Assembly (NCBI GenBank): GCA_043228905.1
Contig: JBHGNT010000001.1
Coordinates: 26,164,001-26,228,000 of the forward strand
DNA from: Azolla caroliniana
Taxonomy: Eukaryota > Polypodiophyta
DNA length: 64,000 nucleotides
Direction: 5' to 3'
Shown here: positions 20,818 to 33,177 of the stretch, piece after piece
Numbering within the stretch: the stretch's first letter is position 1
Layout: the number at the start of each line of letters is the position of its first letter
Position numbers and translations under genes: made by a program
The notes under the pieces: generated by a model
The model's input: only the letters and a program-made list of their open reading frames with translations
What the model was told of the DNA's origin: nothing
Database searches by the model: none

Positions 20818-23800
20818 TTACTTCGTCAATTTCATGAGTGTTCTGACAGCTTCATCAGTTGATGCCAGTTCAATCTGTGCATTTAGGCTAAAAATAATAA
20901 TGAAATAATGAATCAGCAAACTTGGGAAATATTTTCTTTAAGCATGTCTAAATGCTTATAAATGCTTACCTTGATCCACACAGCATCCCTAAAGCTAGTA
21001 GAACCCTTACACACACCTCTGGGGAACTGGTTCCCATGTGTGATGCAAGCTTGGGTATAGCTCCCTGTAATCACCGTATAACTCAGTACCAAAATCACAT
21101 AGTAAAATAATCATATGATAAGTATTGCAAGTATACCCTATTATCAGAAACATCTTTGATGATTCATGATTTCGAGGTTTTGGTCTGTATTTTATCATGT
21201 GCTTCATTTTTTATACTCAGGCAAAAAAATACATACATATATACATACATATATAAATAAGAGAGACAAATAATATCTTCAATGGAAGTCTCCAGTTCTA
21301 GAGTTTCAACTCACTCGACCTTCAAACTGGAAAATATCCAAATTTTCTTTAGAAATTACTGTTTTGCAATGACATTTTGCTTCCTTTTCGCATTCAATAT
21401 GTTTTATCAGTTTCATGTTTTTGATAGGGGATTAAAAGGGCAGAGAGACTAGCTTTCATAACCACAATCTTTTCACCTTATCAAGAAGGTTTGGTCGCAT
21501 TTTTTCATGAGCAGCTAGTGCACAGAAAGTGTCCACAGCTTCCTCTTCTAAAGTAGCTGTACCAAGCCAGTGGGAAAACACACGTTCAAACTCTTTGGTT
21601 GAATGTTGAAACACCACTGTGTCAATTAAAAAATATCCTTTGAATTCACAATACCATCCAGAGTGCAGCCCAACATAGACAACATAATGTCAGCAATACC
21701 CGCTTCTTCAATTAAAGCTAAGCCCTGATCTCTGCAAACTTCCAACACAACCAGTTCAACTAAATTGAACTCAAAGAGTGGGTGGGGGGCATGAAAATAA
21801 CCCTATCTTTTGGATGGTCACACCAGAATACCGCTAGCCTCCAAAAATTACCAGCATACCTGTAGGTAGTAGTAAGTTCTTTAGCTTCTGGTAATTTTTG
21901 AAAACTTGGGAGTATTTTGGTAAATCTCCAAAATACCCTTCAATTTTTTCTTTATTTTCCCAAATGCCTGAGCGTGTGTTTATTTCCCAGATGCCCCTGG
22001 TAAATCACTGAAAGAGCAGAACTGTATGTGCTACTTGACCAATTATGTAATCAACTCATTCGTTTTTCACTTATATGTGATATTTGAGAAACTATACGGG
22101 TCAATGCATCCCCTTTTTCTCTCTTCAAATAAAAAAAGAGGCAGTTACGGAAATAAAGAAAAAACATGGGAAATTTAGAAGTTTTTCCCTAAACCTGATA
22201 ATGTTGGCGCATGTTTTGGTGTTTAACTAATTATTACAATGGAAGAAACATGAGATTCCAGCTTACTGTTGAGAGAGAACATTAATTGCAGAGAATGCAT
22301 TAATTTGAAGTCCAGCATCATCCAGATTTGATTTGAGGCACTTTCGAAGTCCTTTCACCTAAGGAAAGAAAGATTAATGGGGGAATTGAAAGACATCACA
22401 TCAAATTAGCACAACAGTTCCAGTACAAGACAAAAGAAAGAGAATGAAACACTTTGCAACTCTTACTACCAGATCAGGAGCTTCTGCAACAGTATGATAT
22501 AGGATTGTGCTTGCATTCATTATGGCTGTGAGGGCTGCACAAGCGTTTCTCTGCATTGCGCTCCATCATATTAGAATATTTTAGTTTTTCTTTAAAATAT
22601 GGGTTTTAGGACACTAACGAGCTATCACTCCTGAGAGCAAAGAATTGCTAGACATGAATTCAGATTCCTTCTTCAAGGGAAACGGTAAGGTTGTATTCTT
22701 AACACCTGTACATGTATAGAATAGTCGCCAACAAGAAGTGAAACTAAACGTCCAACCTGCAACCGTTCACAATGATGCCTACATTAGAAACATTTTATCT
22801 TCACGTCAAAGACAATGACATGCATGGATTAAAAAACATGTTAATAGCATTAATTTTGCTCATTTTCATATGCATATAACATAGGGAACGCAGATTGCTG
22901 ATAATGCAGTAATGAATCAAGATTAATGTTACTTCTTTGGTACGATTTCTGGGGGCAACTTAAGTTTACAGATCAGGAAGAAAGATATGTTTAGCATCCT
23001 CTAAGCAGCCAAAATCGCCCGCATAGTAGAGATAACATCTGAAAATGTTATCTCATCTTGGAGAAAAAACAATAAACCACAATAATTATAGATATAAATA
23101 AATTAGAAAAACTTCCTGAGATACCTTGGTTATTCTACAAGCATTTTGATGAAAACATCGACATTCTATGTTCTTGACAGAAATATAGATATTCCAGTCA
23201 GGTAAACATCACACAACATCATGAGCTTAGATAAACTGAAATTTCTGCCTCTGAAAGGTCAACATGGGCTAGTCCAAGATTGAAAAGTCTCTGAAACAAG
23301 GAATCATCTTCGATGTCTCGTGATAATTGTCTCGATTTGCTGATGACAAGGGCGACAAAGTCAAATTCTTATGGTGACAATCCTACTTGATTACATGAGG
23401 GAGGGGTGACCGTGCTGAAGATGTTGTGAGCGTTCTATATTGTTGTAGCTTTGTAGTTGCATTCATATATTTCAGCAGTTTCTGTCTCTTGATTTTTAGC
23501 AAACAGTCCCAAGCATTGTTGCTCTTCACATGGCATTGCATTACAGAGTGGACAAAAGCCACGCAGGAAGTGCTGAACTCCTCTTATTTACTAAAAACTG
23601 TGCAATGACAAACATAATGTTACTCAGATTCCAACTCCCAGAGCACAATTGGCAGATCCATTGCTTCATTAACCTTGCCTGTGTATCTGTCTGTCTCAAT
23701 CTCTAATCAACATGAAGGGGTTCCAAACTACTCCAGCGCACAAGTAACATGGCTATCCATATAAGATGTCTGATGATAAATGCATCATGTGACAAGTTTA

Positions 23801-26800
23801 GAAATAAGGCCCTATAGTGAGTCAGCTTACCAGCAGACGATGTGATGTGTCTCATCCATGTCATCTTTGTATCCAGACCAGTGATATATTTATGGATTCC
23901 CTTCTCCTCTTCTCGTGTCATATTGGGATGTGGATGGTAGAGACTGTATTATAATGGAATTAATTCATCTAAAAGAGTATTTAGTTTGAGCAATCCAGCA
24001 CTAACTGTTCCTTCTCTCAGGCCAATCTTTTGATGACACACATGCCAGTCATATACATCTTTGACTCAATAGCTCCCAAATATTCTAAATAAAGTTACAA
24101 TTCGAAATATTGATCTCGAACTATTAGGAATGCTCCCATTTAAACATGGACTATCTCATGTGATACAGATGGCTTATTCTGTATCATGCAAGCAATCATC
24201 AAGACCAAAGACCTCTCTAAATACTGCATTTGTGAAGGGTATCCTGACCCCATCCTGAGGAATTTCCAGATGGCAGTTAAACCCCAATGGAAACCACCAG
24301 TTTAGCTTAATTTCACCACCAGAGAGATTTTAAATAAACGAAGAAAGATTTCGGGAAGAGTTTGAACTCACTATAACTTAATTTCATAATCAGTATTCAT
24401 TTTATTGGTAATTAATGGATATGATACAATGAGATAGATCCCAAATGCTAGAAACATTGCCAGCAGTTTTAGCCTATTTCCAAGACTAAAACCTGTACAT
24501 AGGGCTTTCGGATTATTCTCCACAGAGAGTAAAACAGCTATGATTTCAGCAGATTTTTTCTCTCAAATGACTTTCCCTTCTCTTTAAAACTGTATTTCGA
24601 GGTCTACATCAAAAGAGAGATGTGTTTGAATAAGGCAAGTTTTTCTCATACTGCCAAATCTTACCTCTTCAAAAATAAATCTTACCCTCTCACGTTCAGG
24701 AGGTAGAAGAGAAGTAACCATACCATAAATATAAGAGCAATCTACACTACCTGAGAAGTAGCATATAGGTTTGTCATGCTTGAACCATTTCATGAATAAC
24801 ATTAAATCATGCTGTTGCATCTTTACATTGTCATTAGTGACCAAGACTGTATATGAAAGTGCAATATTTCATATATCTAACATGCAAAATCACTTCCAAG
24901 TACATAAACAGCTGTACTGAATTTCTGCCCAGTTCTGATGCTCAAATGTCCGTTATATGAAGAATCCTGCCACCAAGAAAGAAATTTTGGCAATAATCAC
25001 AGATGCCCATTCTCTTTGAAGTCATTATTTTAATTATAAGCATAGACGAAACTGGTTAAGAAACTAGCTCCCAGAGGAAGAGCCAAAGATGTCATCATCT
25101 CCATTCTCTTGCTACAGCCCATTCATGTCCCTTTACCCATTCATGGAATTCTAGTTCGATGTGACTATGGCTATTGAAACACCCATAAAATCAGAACCAT
25201 ACTGAAAGGCATGTGAATTGGACAGAAAGTTCCATAACTGTCTACTTACTTAAGTAGACGAACAGGAAGAGGATAACTAACAAAATAGTACATAGGTCTG
25301 TATATAGGTAGTCTATAGTGATAGTGATTTATAATTTAAAAAAACCTTACAACCTCACAGATGTAAGCATGGACAAATCACTCCTAAGGCATCTGGGTAA
25401 ACTGTCTCTGTTTCCATTCATATAATTCATTCTCCTTCTACTATGAGATTAGAGATTTCTGCTACTCTTTGTTCATTGATTGCTCTTTTTTATTATTTCA
25501 GAGGTGTAGGGTTTCTTTGCTCTACTCTGCCACCTTGCTGCAATTTCTTAAGCCAGAGAGAGCCCTTTTTCAGAGTCATCTCTCAACTCTTTATGGCCTC
25601 CTCATAGAGGACAAAATATCTATTCTATTTTATGTGTCTGTTTAAATGTCATACTAGCTAAGAGAGTTTTCTATTGCAGTTTCGATACGAAGCATAATGA
25701 TTTCAACACCATCACTATGAAAATGAAGTTGTAGTGTGTCTTCTATGTTATGAGTGTTCCCATTCAATATAAAGCCTACTGATTTCAGCACCATCATTGT
25801 GAAAATGAAGGTGGAACCTGTGTCCTCTTATGTTCCAAATCTTCCTAATGGTTTCAAGAATCAAAACCATCATTTTCAAAATGACCATCTAAGGTTCCCT
25901 CTCATACAATTCTACTCAATGCCCATTTCCCCTGTTGGGCATGCTCAGTGGCAATCAATGGTGAGAGCATTCCTTACTTTACCAATAAGGCTACCTCAGG
26001 CACCTTCATGAAATTGGGTGGAGCACCGAAAAACAAAATCTTTTTGCTTGCCTGACACCACTTATCATGTGGCCTACATTAGGCAAACAGCAATAGGAAG
26101 TCAGAATGTAGTGCTACATCCATAGCAAACAGAAAGGATGTAGTTGCTACATCCATAACACGTGCATAGATTGAGGGTTTTCATCAACTTAGGTTGTTGA
26201 GCGGAGAATGAGTAACATCCGTATGAGGAATAGAAAACAGGAATAATTTCAATCCACATGCGGAAGGTTCTGATATACTAATCCAATAGGAGTAAACAGA
26301 TGAAACCGCACATTCGTTTCAAACATATGACACCTGTATTGACAGTATTCGCTCTATAAGAGTATGTCCCATGGATATACTGGAGATGTGTAAGATAGTT
26401 TTGACCTCTAGTCCTCCTGAGCGGTCCCTCTAAAGAAGTTGATAATTTTTCACTGGGTGGTAGGACATTGGGGTCAATATGGCAGCTCGTGTTGAGATGA
26501 GATGCTCTCTCTATATATGAATCTCTAGTAGATAATCCATCCCTGATTATAATAATCCATCATTGATTGATAGGTCTGAATTCCTCATTTCCACCTGGAT
26601 CTCATTATAGGATGTTGTTAAGAATCTATTACTAATCAATAGACTAAATAAAAGTAAAAGGGCAGGTGAATAGATTAGATAGAATAACCCGATCCTCCCG
26701 ACCATCCCGAGTTATGATCAAGATATAGCAAACTTACCACTTACATCCTATATTGATAGATATTAGGATGACTAGTACCTTGGAATAAGTAACACAATCG

Positions 26801-29800
26801 TCGTGACAAAAGCATAGCCCACACATGTAATGTTTTTTATGAGGGTAGCTAGGCCTCATATTTGTCTTCTTAGGCCCCTGGAATACATGTGCTTTTCTAA
26901 AAGTCTTTGCATTCATTGGTTGTCAAGATCACAATAGTGCATGCACCAACCATTCCTTCTATCCAATCACATTAGTCCCTTTCTAACATTAGTGAACATA
27001 CCCTTCACTTATGTTTTGTAAATATTAGTGACCTAACCTCACTTACGTTATGTGTGCATAGCAGTTGTGCAATTGCATATGTAGTTCTTTGTTCTCTAGC
27101 TTTCCATGATAGATCTGACATATCCTATCCTTTGGAGGCATGTCTCTCTTGGTGTAAATATCTAGTTGATGAGAAGAATATGCACCTGAAAATTGGCATG
27201 TCCTAGCCCATGCAATAGATGAGTATTTGTGTAGTGCGCTCACAGTATGAGTGTATCCTCTGTGGTATGCATAATATGTTCTAGATAAAAAGCAATATTC
27301 ATCCACATCCTCTCAAGGGGCTCTCGCAAAGGTCCTGTTGGCTAATTGAATGACATCTAGTCTCATGCTCATATTGATCTTAGAGTGTGCCAATGTAAGA
27401 GCTGGTGTACGCAATGATCTATCCTAAACACAACTCATTACACGAAATGTTCATTGGGAGAGAAATTACTTAATGAAAGCAGTCATTACATCAAAGAGCA
27501 CTAGGAGAAAGAATAAACAAATTAATAAATAATAATAGATTTGAAAATTACAAGGATATTCAAATAAATAAATAAATTCATTAAGAAAAATATATGTCCA
27601 ATGGCATTGGGCCCTAAATTTGTGTGATAAGATAGGAGGTTATTTATTCAAGGCCAGTTCAAACATATTTTAGCATCATATATTCTCTTTATATGCAAAG
27701 AAAAATACACAAAGATATGTATATGCAGATGATGATATTCCCACTGTTTTGAGATGCCCAGTTCAAAGTATATAAGACTCTCAAACCATAGAAGTTATGC
27801 ATCTCATTTATATCATAAGTGTCCAACCTTTGACCTCTGCTAGATACTTATTTTCATGCACTCCAAGATAGATATGAATAATGTATGAATCCTAAAGAAC
27901 ATGATAAAAAAGATTGTATAGTGCCGTTTCACTGTTTTCAGTTTAATAACAGTAAAATCTAGACATGAATCGTTGTACAGAAGCCACATATACACATTCC
28001 CTTTTATTTCTTCACTTACATTCATTAATCAAATACTAAGTCCCAACATATTGAAGAACTGGTTTTTTCATTCAATTTCTATTAAAATAGCTTACACATG
28101 ATCCCAGATGAGGCTCAGCTTCAGACAAATTTGCCAGCATTACAAGTGAAGCAGCAGACTTCATGACTGTTGATTCATCCTGATAAATCATATAACAAAT
28201 ATAATTCAATAATAGCAGCAGAAGTAACACAGTAACAACAGGCTATAAATAAAGCTTTCCCATAGCCTGATGACTATATTGGATTCAAGATACATGTTAA
28301 CCAGTTAGCAAACCAGATAATCAAAACAATTATATGAATATTGTTTACTATCGTTTACAATTGCCGAATCATCAACAGTAAAATTTGAAAAAGATGAATT
28401 AATATGCATTACCGCAGTAGTGAAAACAACTTTGAAATACATCTAGGTTTCCATTTATTTCCCCAAAATAACCCCTACATTTTCATTACTTCTACGAATA
28501 CCCCCATCAAATCCAAAATAAAGGAGAAGGGGAATGAATGACCATATAAGTGCTCAAGCAGCACATATAGTTGAGAGAAAAGGAGGAATTTTCCGTATAA
28601 TTGCTCAAATAGCATACATTATTGCCTGACATGAGGTTGACAGGAAATGGCAAAACCTTACAGACATTTTGGGAAATAAGGAATAACTCAAGGATACTGG
28701 AGTTTTTCATTAGTAGTATGTGGAAGTCATAATGTGCTTTTCTATTACATTAAATCATGATACTGGATATTACCTCTGATTGCAGATTCCTGATTTCTTG
28801 CTGGACTTCCCATGGCACATCCTTGGCTATACAAAAAATTATACAAAATGTAATATCTTTAGGATAATCATGATCGTGATGCTGAAATGACCATGATGTA
28901 TTAACATTCTTGTCGACAATGACAATGTATTAATGTTATGACCGCATAGGTACAAATTTAGAATTTGGGAAAAGGTTTGATTTGAATCATCATAAAGGGA
29001 ACAAAGCATAACAATATATATATATATATATATTACAAGAGTCCTACAAATTTAGGGTATTCTCTCATAAGTTCCTATTATCTCACGCATGAAGAAAATA
29101 TTTTCAAACTGATCCAGGGCACCAGTAACATAGAGGATATTTATCAATTCATATGTTATGGTTGTGCTAGGAGTTATACATTCATAAAAATGCAATATTT
29201 TTCAATAAAAATGATGCTAATAACAATATATTAGCATTCTTGCTGGCAATAACAAGATATTATTATTTAAACAATGACAATATATTATTAGACACATTCA
29301 TACACGAGAATTATGGTTATGTAATGAGTTAAACAATATCATACCAGAAGAGGAAATATGATGAGATGAAATTAAAACATACATACACGTATACACATAG
29401 ATACATATGCATACATATGTCTGTGTATGTATCAACACACACATATGTATATGCAAATACACAGCATAAATACACATGTAATTACATACACGGATACATA
29501 CGTGCATATACGTATAATACATATACAAGTCTACATACGTACACAACAATGCATATACATATACAAACATACACAGATACACCTACGAACATACATAAAT
29601 ACATAAATAAATACATAAACATATTCGATCATACATATACACATACAGACGCATAGACGAAGTTATGACATAATGATCTAAACAATATCACAACAGATTA
29701 GAGAAGCAAAGTCAAATGCTAGAATGTGCGATGATACATACGCAGGAGAGGCGGAGATGGTGAGGCTGCAGGAACAGGGGGTGCAGAGCTCACAGGTAAG

Positions 29801-29805
29801 CTCAT
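20818..29805 (-). CDS. Unrecognised armadillo-like helical-repeat protein, 252 aa, 9 exons
   Basis: Exons in transcript order are 29,805-29,742, 28,826-28,774, 28,179-28,096, 22,550-22,467, 22,358-22,267, 21,731-21,655, 21,616-21,477, 21,064-20,970 and 20,887-20,818. All introns are GT-AG, every phase matches, and the total of 759 nt has no internal stop, which strongly supports the model. Residues 1-22 are rich in Pro, Ser and Ala (MSLPVSSAPPVPAASPSPP). The rest is alpha-helical with armadillo-like periodicity: KSAASLVMLANLSEAEPHL, NACAALTAIMNAST, INAFSAINVLSQ, GIADIMLSMLGC, AVDTFCALAAHE, VRVLLALGML and EAVRTLMKLTK. Such folds bind protein partners, but no partner or process can be named. 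Intron 3 is about 5.5 kb. An undetected exon there remains possible, although the phases do not require one. I do not recognise the family. Confidence 0.85.
22551..28095. other. 5.5-kb intron of the armadillo-like gene
   Basis: No convincing exon on either strand. It holds an LTR-like fragment (about 26,613-26,900) and otherwise AT-rich, unrecognised sequence. Confidence 0.6.
26613..26900 (+). repeat. Probable LTR fragment related to the solo LTR at 57,870
   Basis: Begins TGTTGTTAAG and shares a 25-base identical block (26,839-26,863, core GAGGGTAGCTAGGCCTCATA) with 58,118-58,142 in the solo LTR nested in element E. Nearby sequence is also similar (AGGCCCCTGG against AGGTCCCCTGG). The right boundary is not defined. 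Confidence 0.45.
29376..29655. repeat. Low-complexity ACAT/ATAC-rich tract
   Basis: About 280 bases of interrupted ACATAC/ATACAC repeats in intron 1 of the armadillo-like gene. It generates long but meaningless open frames on both strands. Confidence 0.8.
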
Positions 29806-29821
29806 ATCTGCTTCTTCCTCC

Positions 29822-29858
29822 TATTCTTCTTCTTCTTCTTCTTCTTCTTCTTCTTCCT
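29822..29858. repeat. CTT/GAA microsatellite in the 5' UTR of the armadillo-like gene
   Basis: About nine CTT units immediately upstream of the predicted minus-strand start codon at 29,805. On the transcript it would be a GAA run in the 5' UTR, if transcription starts upstream of it. Confidence 0.75.
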
Positions 29859-29859
29859 T

Positions 29860-31875
29860 TTATTCCAAGCAGATCATCATCAAACAAAAGAAGGGGGTAA
29901 TTAGGCCTATTGGTTTTTGACATGCTTATTTTACTTGGGCAGTTTAAAGCCCCAGCACCAGCAGGGGACTTACCGTCTCAAGAACCCTCCCAACATGAAA
30001 CACCATGTTAATGTCGCATGCGAGATCATACGCCACAAAACATTTATCGCAAGATGGCTTCCATCCAAACCTACAATTCCATGTAAATGTAGCACGAAAT
30101 CAATACTCGAAGAAGAAGACAAAGAAATTGTGGGCTTGGATACCTGTATGTCTTGGCAACCCCGATGTGGCGCAAACGTTTGATCGGATCATAGAACGAT
30201 GTGTGTTGGGTGGTTTCTTTCTTGTCCAATAGAATTCCGTCTTGATGTAGCACACGAACAAACGTTGGGTCCATTTAGAATGTGGTGCAAGTCTCCTTGT
30301 TGAGGCGGAGGAAGTACATGTTGGTTTACATGAAATTATCGATCATCAATATTTGAGGTGAATGGCTTAGCATGTGTGGGTGAATCATTGGGTTCTTTGA
30401 TACCTAGTGGAATTAGAATCCATTTTTCCTATTACCCAAGTCGCAACCGTGGAGATTGGTGAAATTGACATCACTAAATGAGAAAACACGAAAGTATCAA
30501 TATAATTTGAAGTTTTTTGTTGCATAAATAAATGATATGAATCATTGAGGAACTTGGTATGTACTTCCACACACAACTTGTAGGTTATGTATTTGTGAGT
30601 GTGAAAGATAAGGGGGGGGGGAGAGAGAGAGAGAGAATTAAAATGCATACTGGTATGGGCACAATTCTACTTATTGGAGACTTTAGAGAGGTTGACACAT
30701 TAGGTATTAGGGAATTGTAGTCTGGCATGCATCATGTCTATCATTTGCATTGGCCTTTATCACATGGCCTATATACGTCCACAACTATGTATCTAGATAT
30801 GGTAGGTGTAATGGGAGCCTTGATAGATTCTAGATATACATTCCATCAATTGTAATCTAACTTTCATAGTTAATACATTACCATTTACTAGAGAGAGATC
30901 TTTTTAGCGTCTAGGGAAGATCGACTGCAATGAGATAGGGCCTAGCCCATGACAAGGATCAAACTTGGAGTGTAATAGATAGATAGATTTTAGTATTATC
31001 TTTGGAGGTGAAATATGACCTTTGAAACAAAAAAATTACATTTTCATGTAATAGTGGCGACTCTCGATGTTCAAAAACCTTACTAATGAATGTCGCAATC
31101 AAGAGTGTACTCTATGCTTGTGAGAGAAATTCATGCTCAAAGATGTGTGGAAAACATAGTCAAATGTGATCAATGACATTGTGTCAAAGCGTAAAACATA
31201 GACTCCTGAACTTGTTTACAAGGACAAAGTGTGGATAGTCGAGTACTCATCACTTGTGCCCTAATGCCCTATCTCACATTCTAGTGAGTGTCAATTAGGT
31301 TGCATGGAAGGAACGGTTTGGGTCATAGACAATAGATGGGCTCTAACATGTAAGGATATACACAGTTTCTCCGTTTAGTGGAGAATATGGTTTCATAGTT
31401 AGGTGCAACATATGCAGTATAATGTGTGAATCGTGAGCCTCCACTTTTTCCCATGTTACAATACAATGGCATTGCAAAAAGGCTTCATTCATAGAGTAAT
31501 CTATTGATATAGAAATGGAGCAATTTTTGTGTGTTTATGTGTCTTTTGAACCTTGCTTGCTTCCCGTACTATTATAGGTAGTCGATACTCAACCTCCTAG
31601 GTTTTTCCTTAGTGTGACACTCATAACAACTTTCACGAATTACACTAAAATTTGATTATTGTAAAAGTAAGGGGTATTCATTCACTATTAGCTCTTATTC
31701 ACATGCCTATATTTGATAGATTTTGATACCATAATGCAACTTCAATACCTAGCTTGTGTGATTGAATGCGAAAGAGTGTGAGGGCTCTACAAGGATTAAT
31801 CATCATATTCATAATTTTGTTCTTTTTAGAATCTTTACACTTCTTCCTTAGTCGTTTAATTACCTTTCCTCAATA

Positions 31876-31911
<36 letters not shown>

Positions 31912-33177
31912 CCAAAGACAAAAGTGCATATTATCATGATACTGAAATATCAGAAACTGAAGCTAACAAAATAGTTAAATCAAGTAAGTAAACAACATAC
32001 AATCAACACCTTATACAATAGATGGGGCTTGGTTAAACTAGAGCTTCTTTGGAAGTACACATAGAAGTTAGGAGGAATCTTGTAATGAATGGGATATCTA
32101 AGGTATCCTCTTCATTCAATGCAAAAGGCGTCTATTACTCCCTAAGTCAATGGTGGGCTTTAATACACACACATGCTCCGAGGAGTGTGGGTTAAAACTT
32201 AAAAGACATAAAGTGTGTGGTTGAGCTTATAACCTCAACAAAAGAGCCATGCATAAATGAGAGTTTGATGGGACAATGATAAACCTAATCTCTTTGTATA
32301 GTTCGTTCATCTTTCTTTTAAATCCCTCACATGGTTTAATTTCTTCCCAATTTTCTACGTGTGTTGTCAACATCAAACCACCATTAGCAAGGAGGTAGAT
32401 TATTTAGCGAGTTTTTTGGGTCCCACCCCCACATTTTTGTACTACAAGTAGATAAAATTAGACATTCCCAACCTGAAAACTTATTGTTATATAGTAACAG
32501 TGTTTTTGTCTATTCCCACCCATCAAACAATCAACACTTGAATAAAACAATTACAAACTAATGAAACCTATGATACCATCGAATTATTACAAGGGTAAAA
32601 AACGTCAACGAATCTTGCCATAATGACTTTGTACAAGTAGTAGAGAACTATGAAAAAAACATGATAATGACCATCTCGCATACAAAATGGAGATAACATA
32701 CAAAGAGACATAATTGATTTTCAAGTATGTGCTATGATGTTCACTATCATCACTCATAGTGGAAAATGTAGACTTTGAGGAATGGATCCTTATCTTCAAA
32801 ACTACGAAGAACAAGACGAAATAACTTACCACAATTAGATCAAGAATTTCATAGGTTTTGGGAAGACAAACTAAAAAAGACATTGACAAAGTTATATCAT
32901 TGAAAACAATCAAGATTGAAGTATCTATGATTGTGGACAACTGAAGCCATTGAGAAGTTTTTAACAACAAAAATCTTGAGATTAAAATGTAAAGCAATTG
33001 GCTACAATCTTTTCTGGGGGGGTTAACCTCGCATCATAAATTTTTGCGATTACATGCAAGTCTTATTGAATCAAAAGAGATACTTTGTGTTGAAGATAAT
33101 GATACAATGTACCTTTACATTTATAGTGAAGATGTTTATAAAGAAAATGTTGTATGATTAGAATCTGAACACTTCCA
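29860..33177. other. Intergenic, AT-rich
   Basis: No gene recognised on either strand. Simple repeats are present, including a G run and AG run at about 30,612-30,635 and an AG microsatellite at 31,880-31,907. The 3' UTR of the lipoyl synthase gene must lie at the right end. Confidence 0.5.

Noticed and set aside
24584-24844. Minus-strand open frame in the 5.5-kb intron as a missing exon
   Set aside because: No splice sites in the right phase and no helical-repeat character.
29366-29656. Threonine/tyrosine-rich open frames on both strands
   Set aside because: Low-complexity ACAT/ATAC tract; no protein-like composition.
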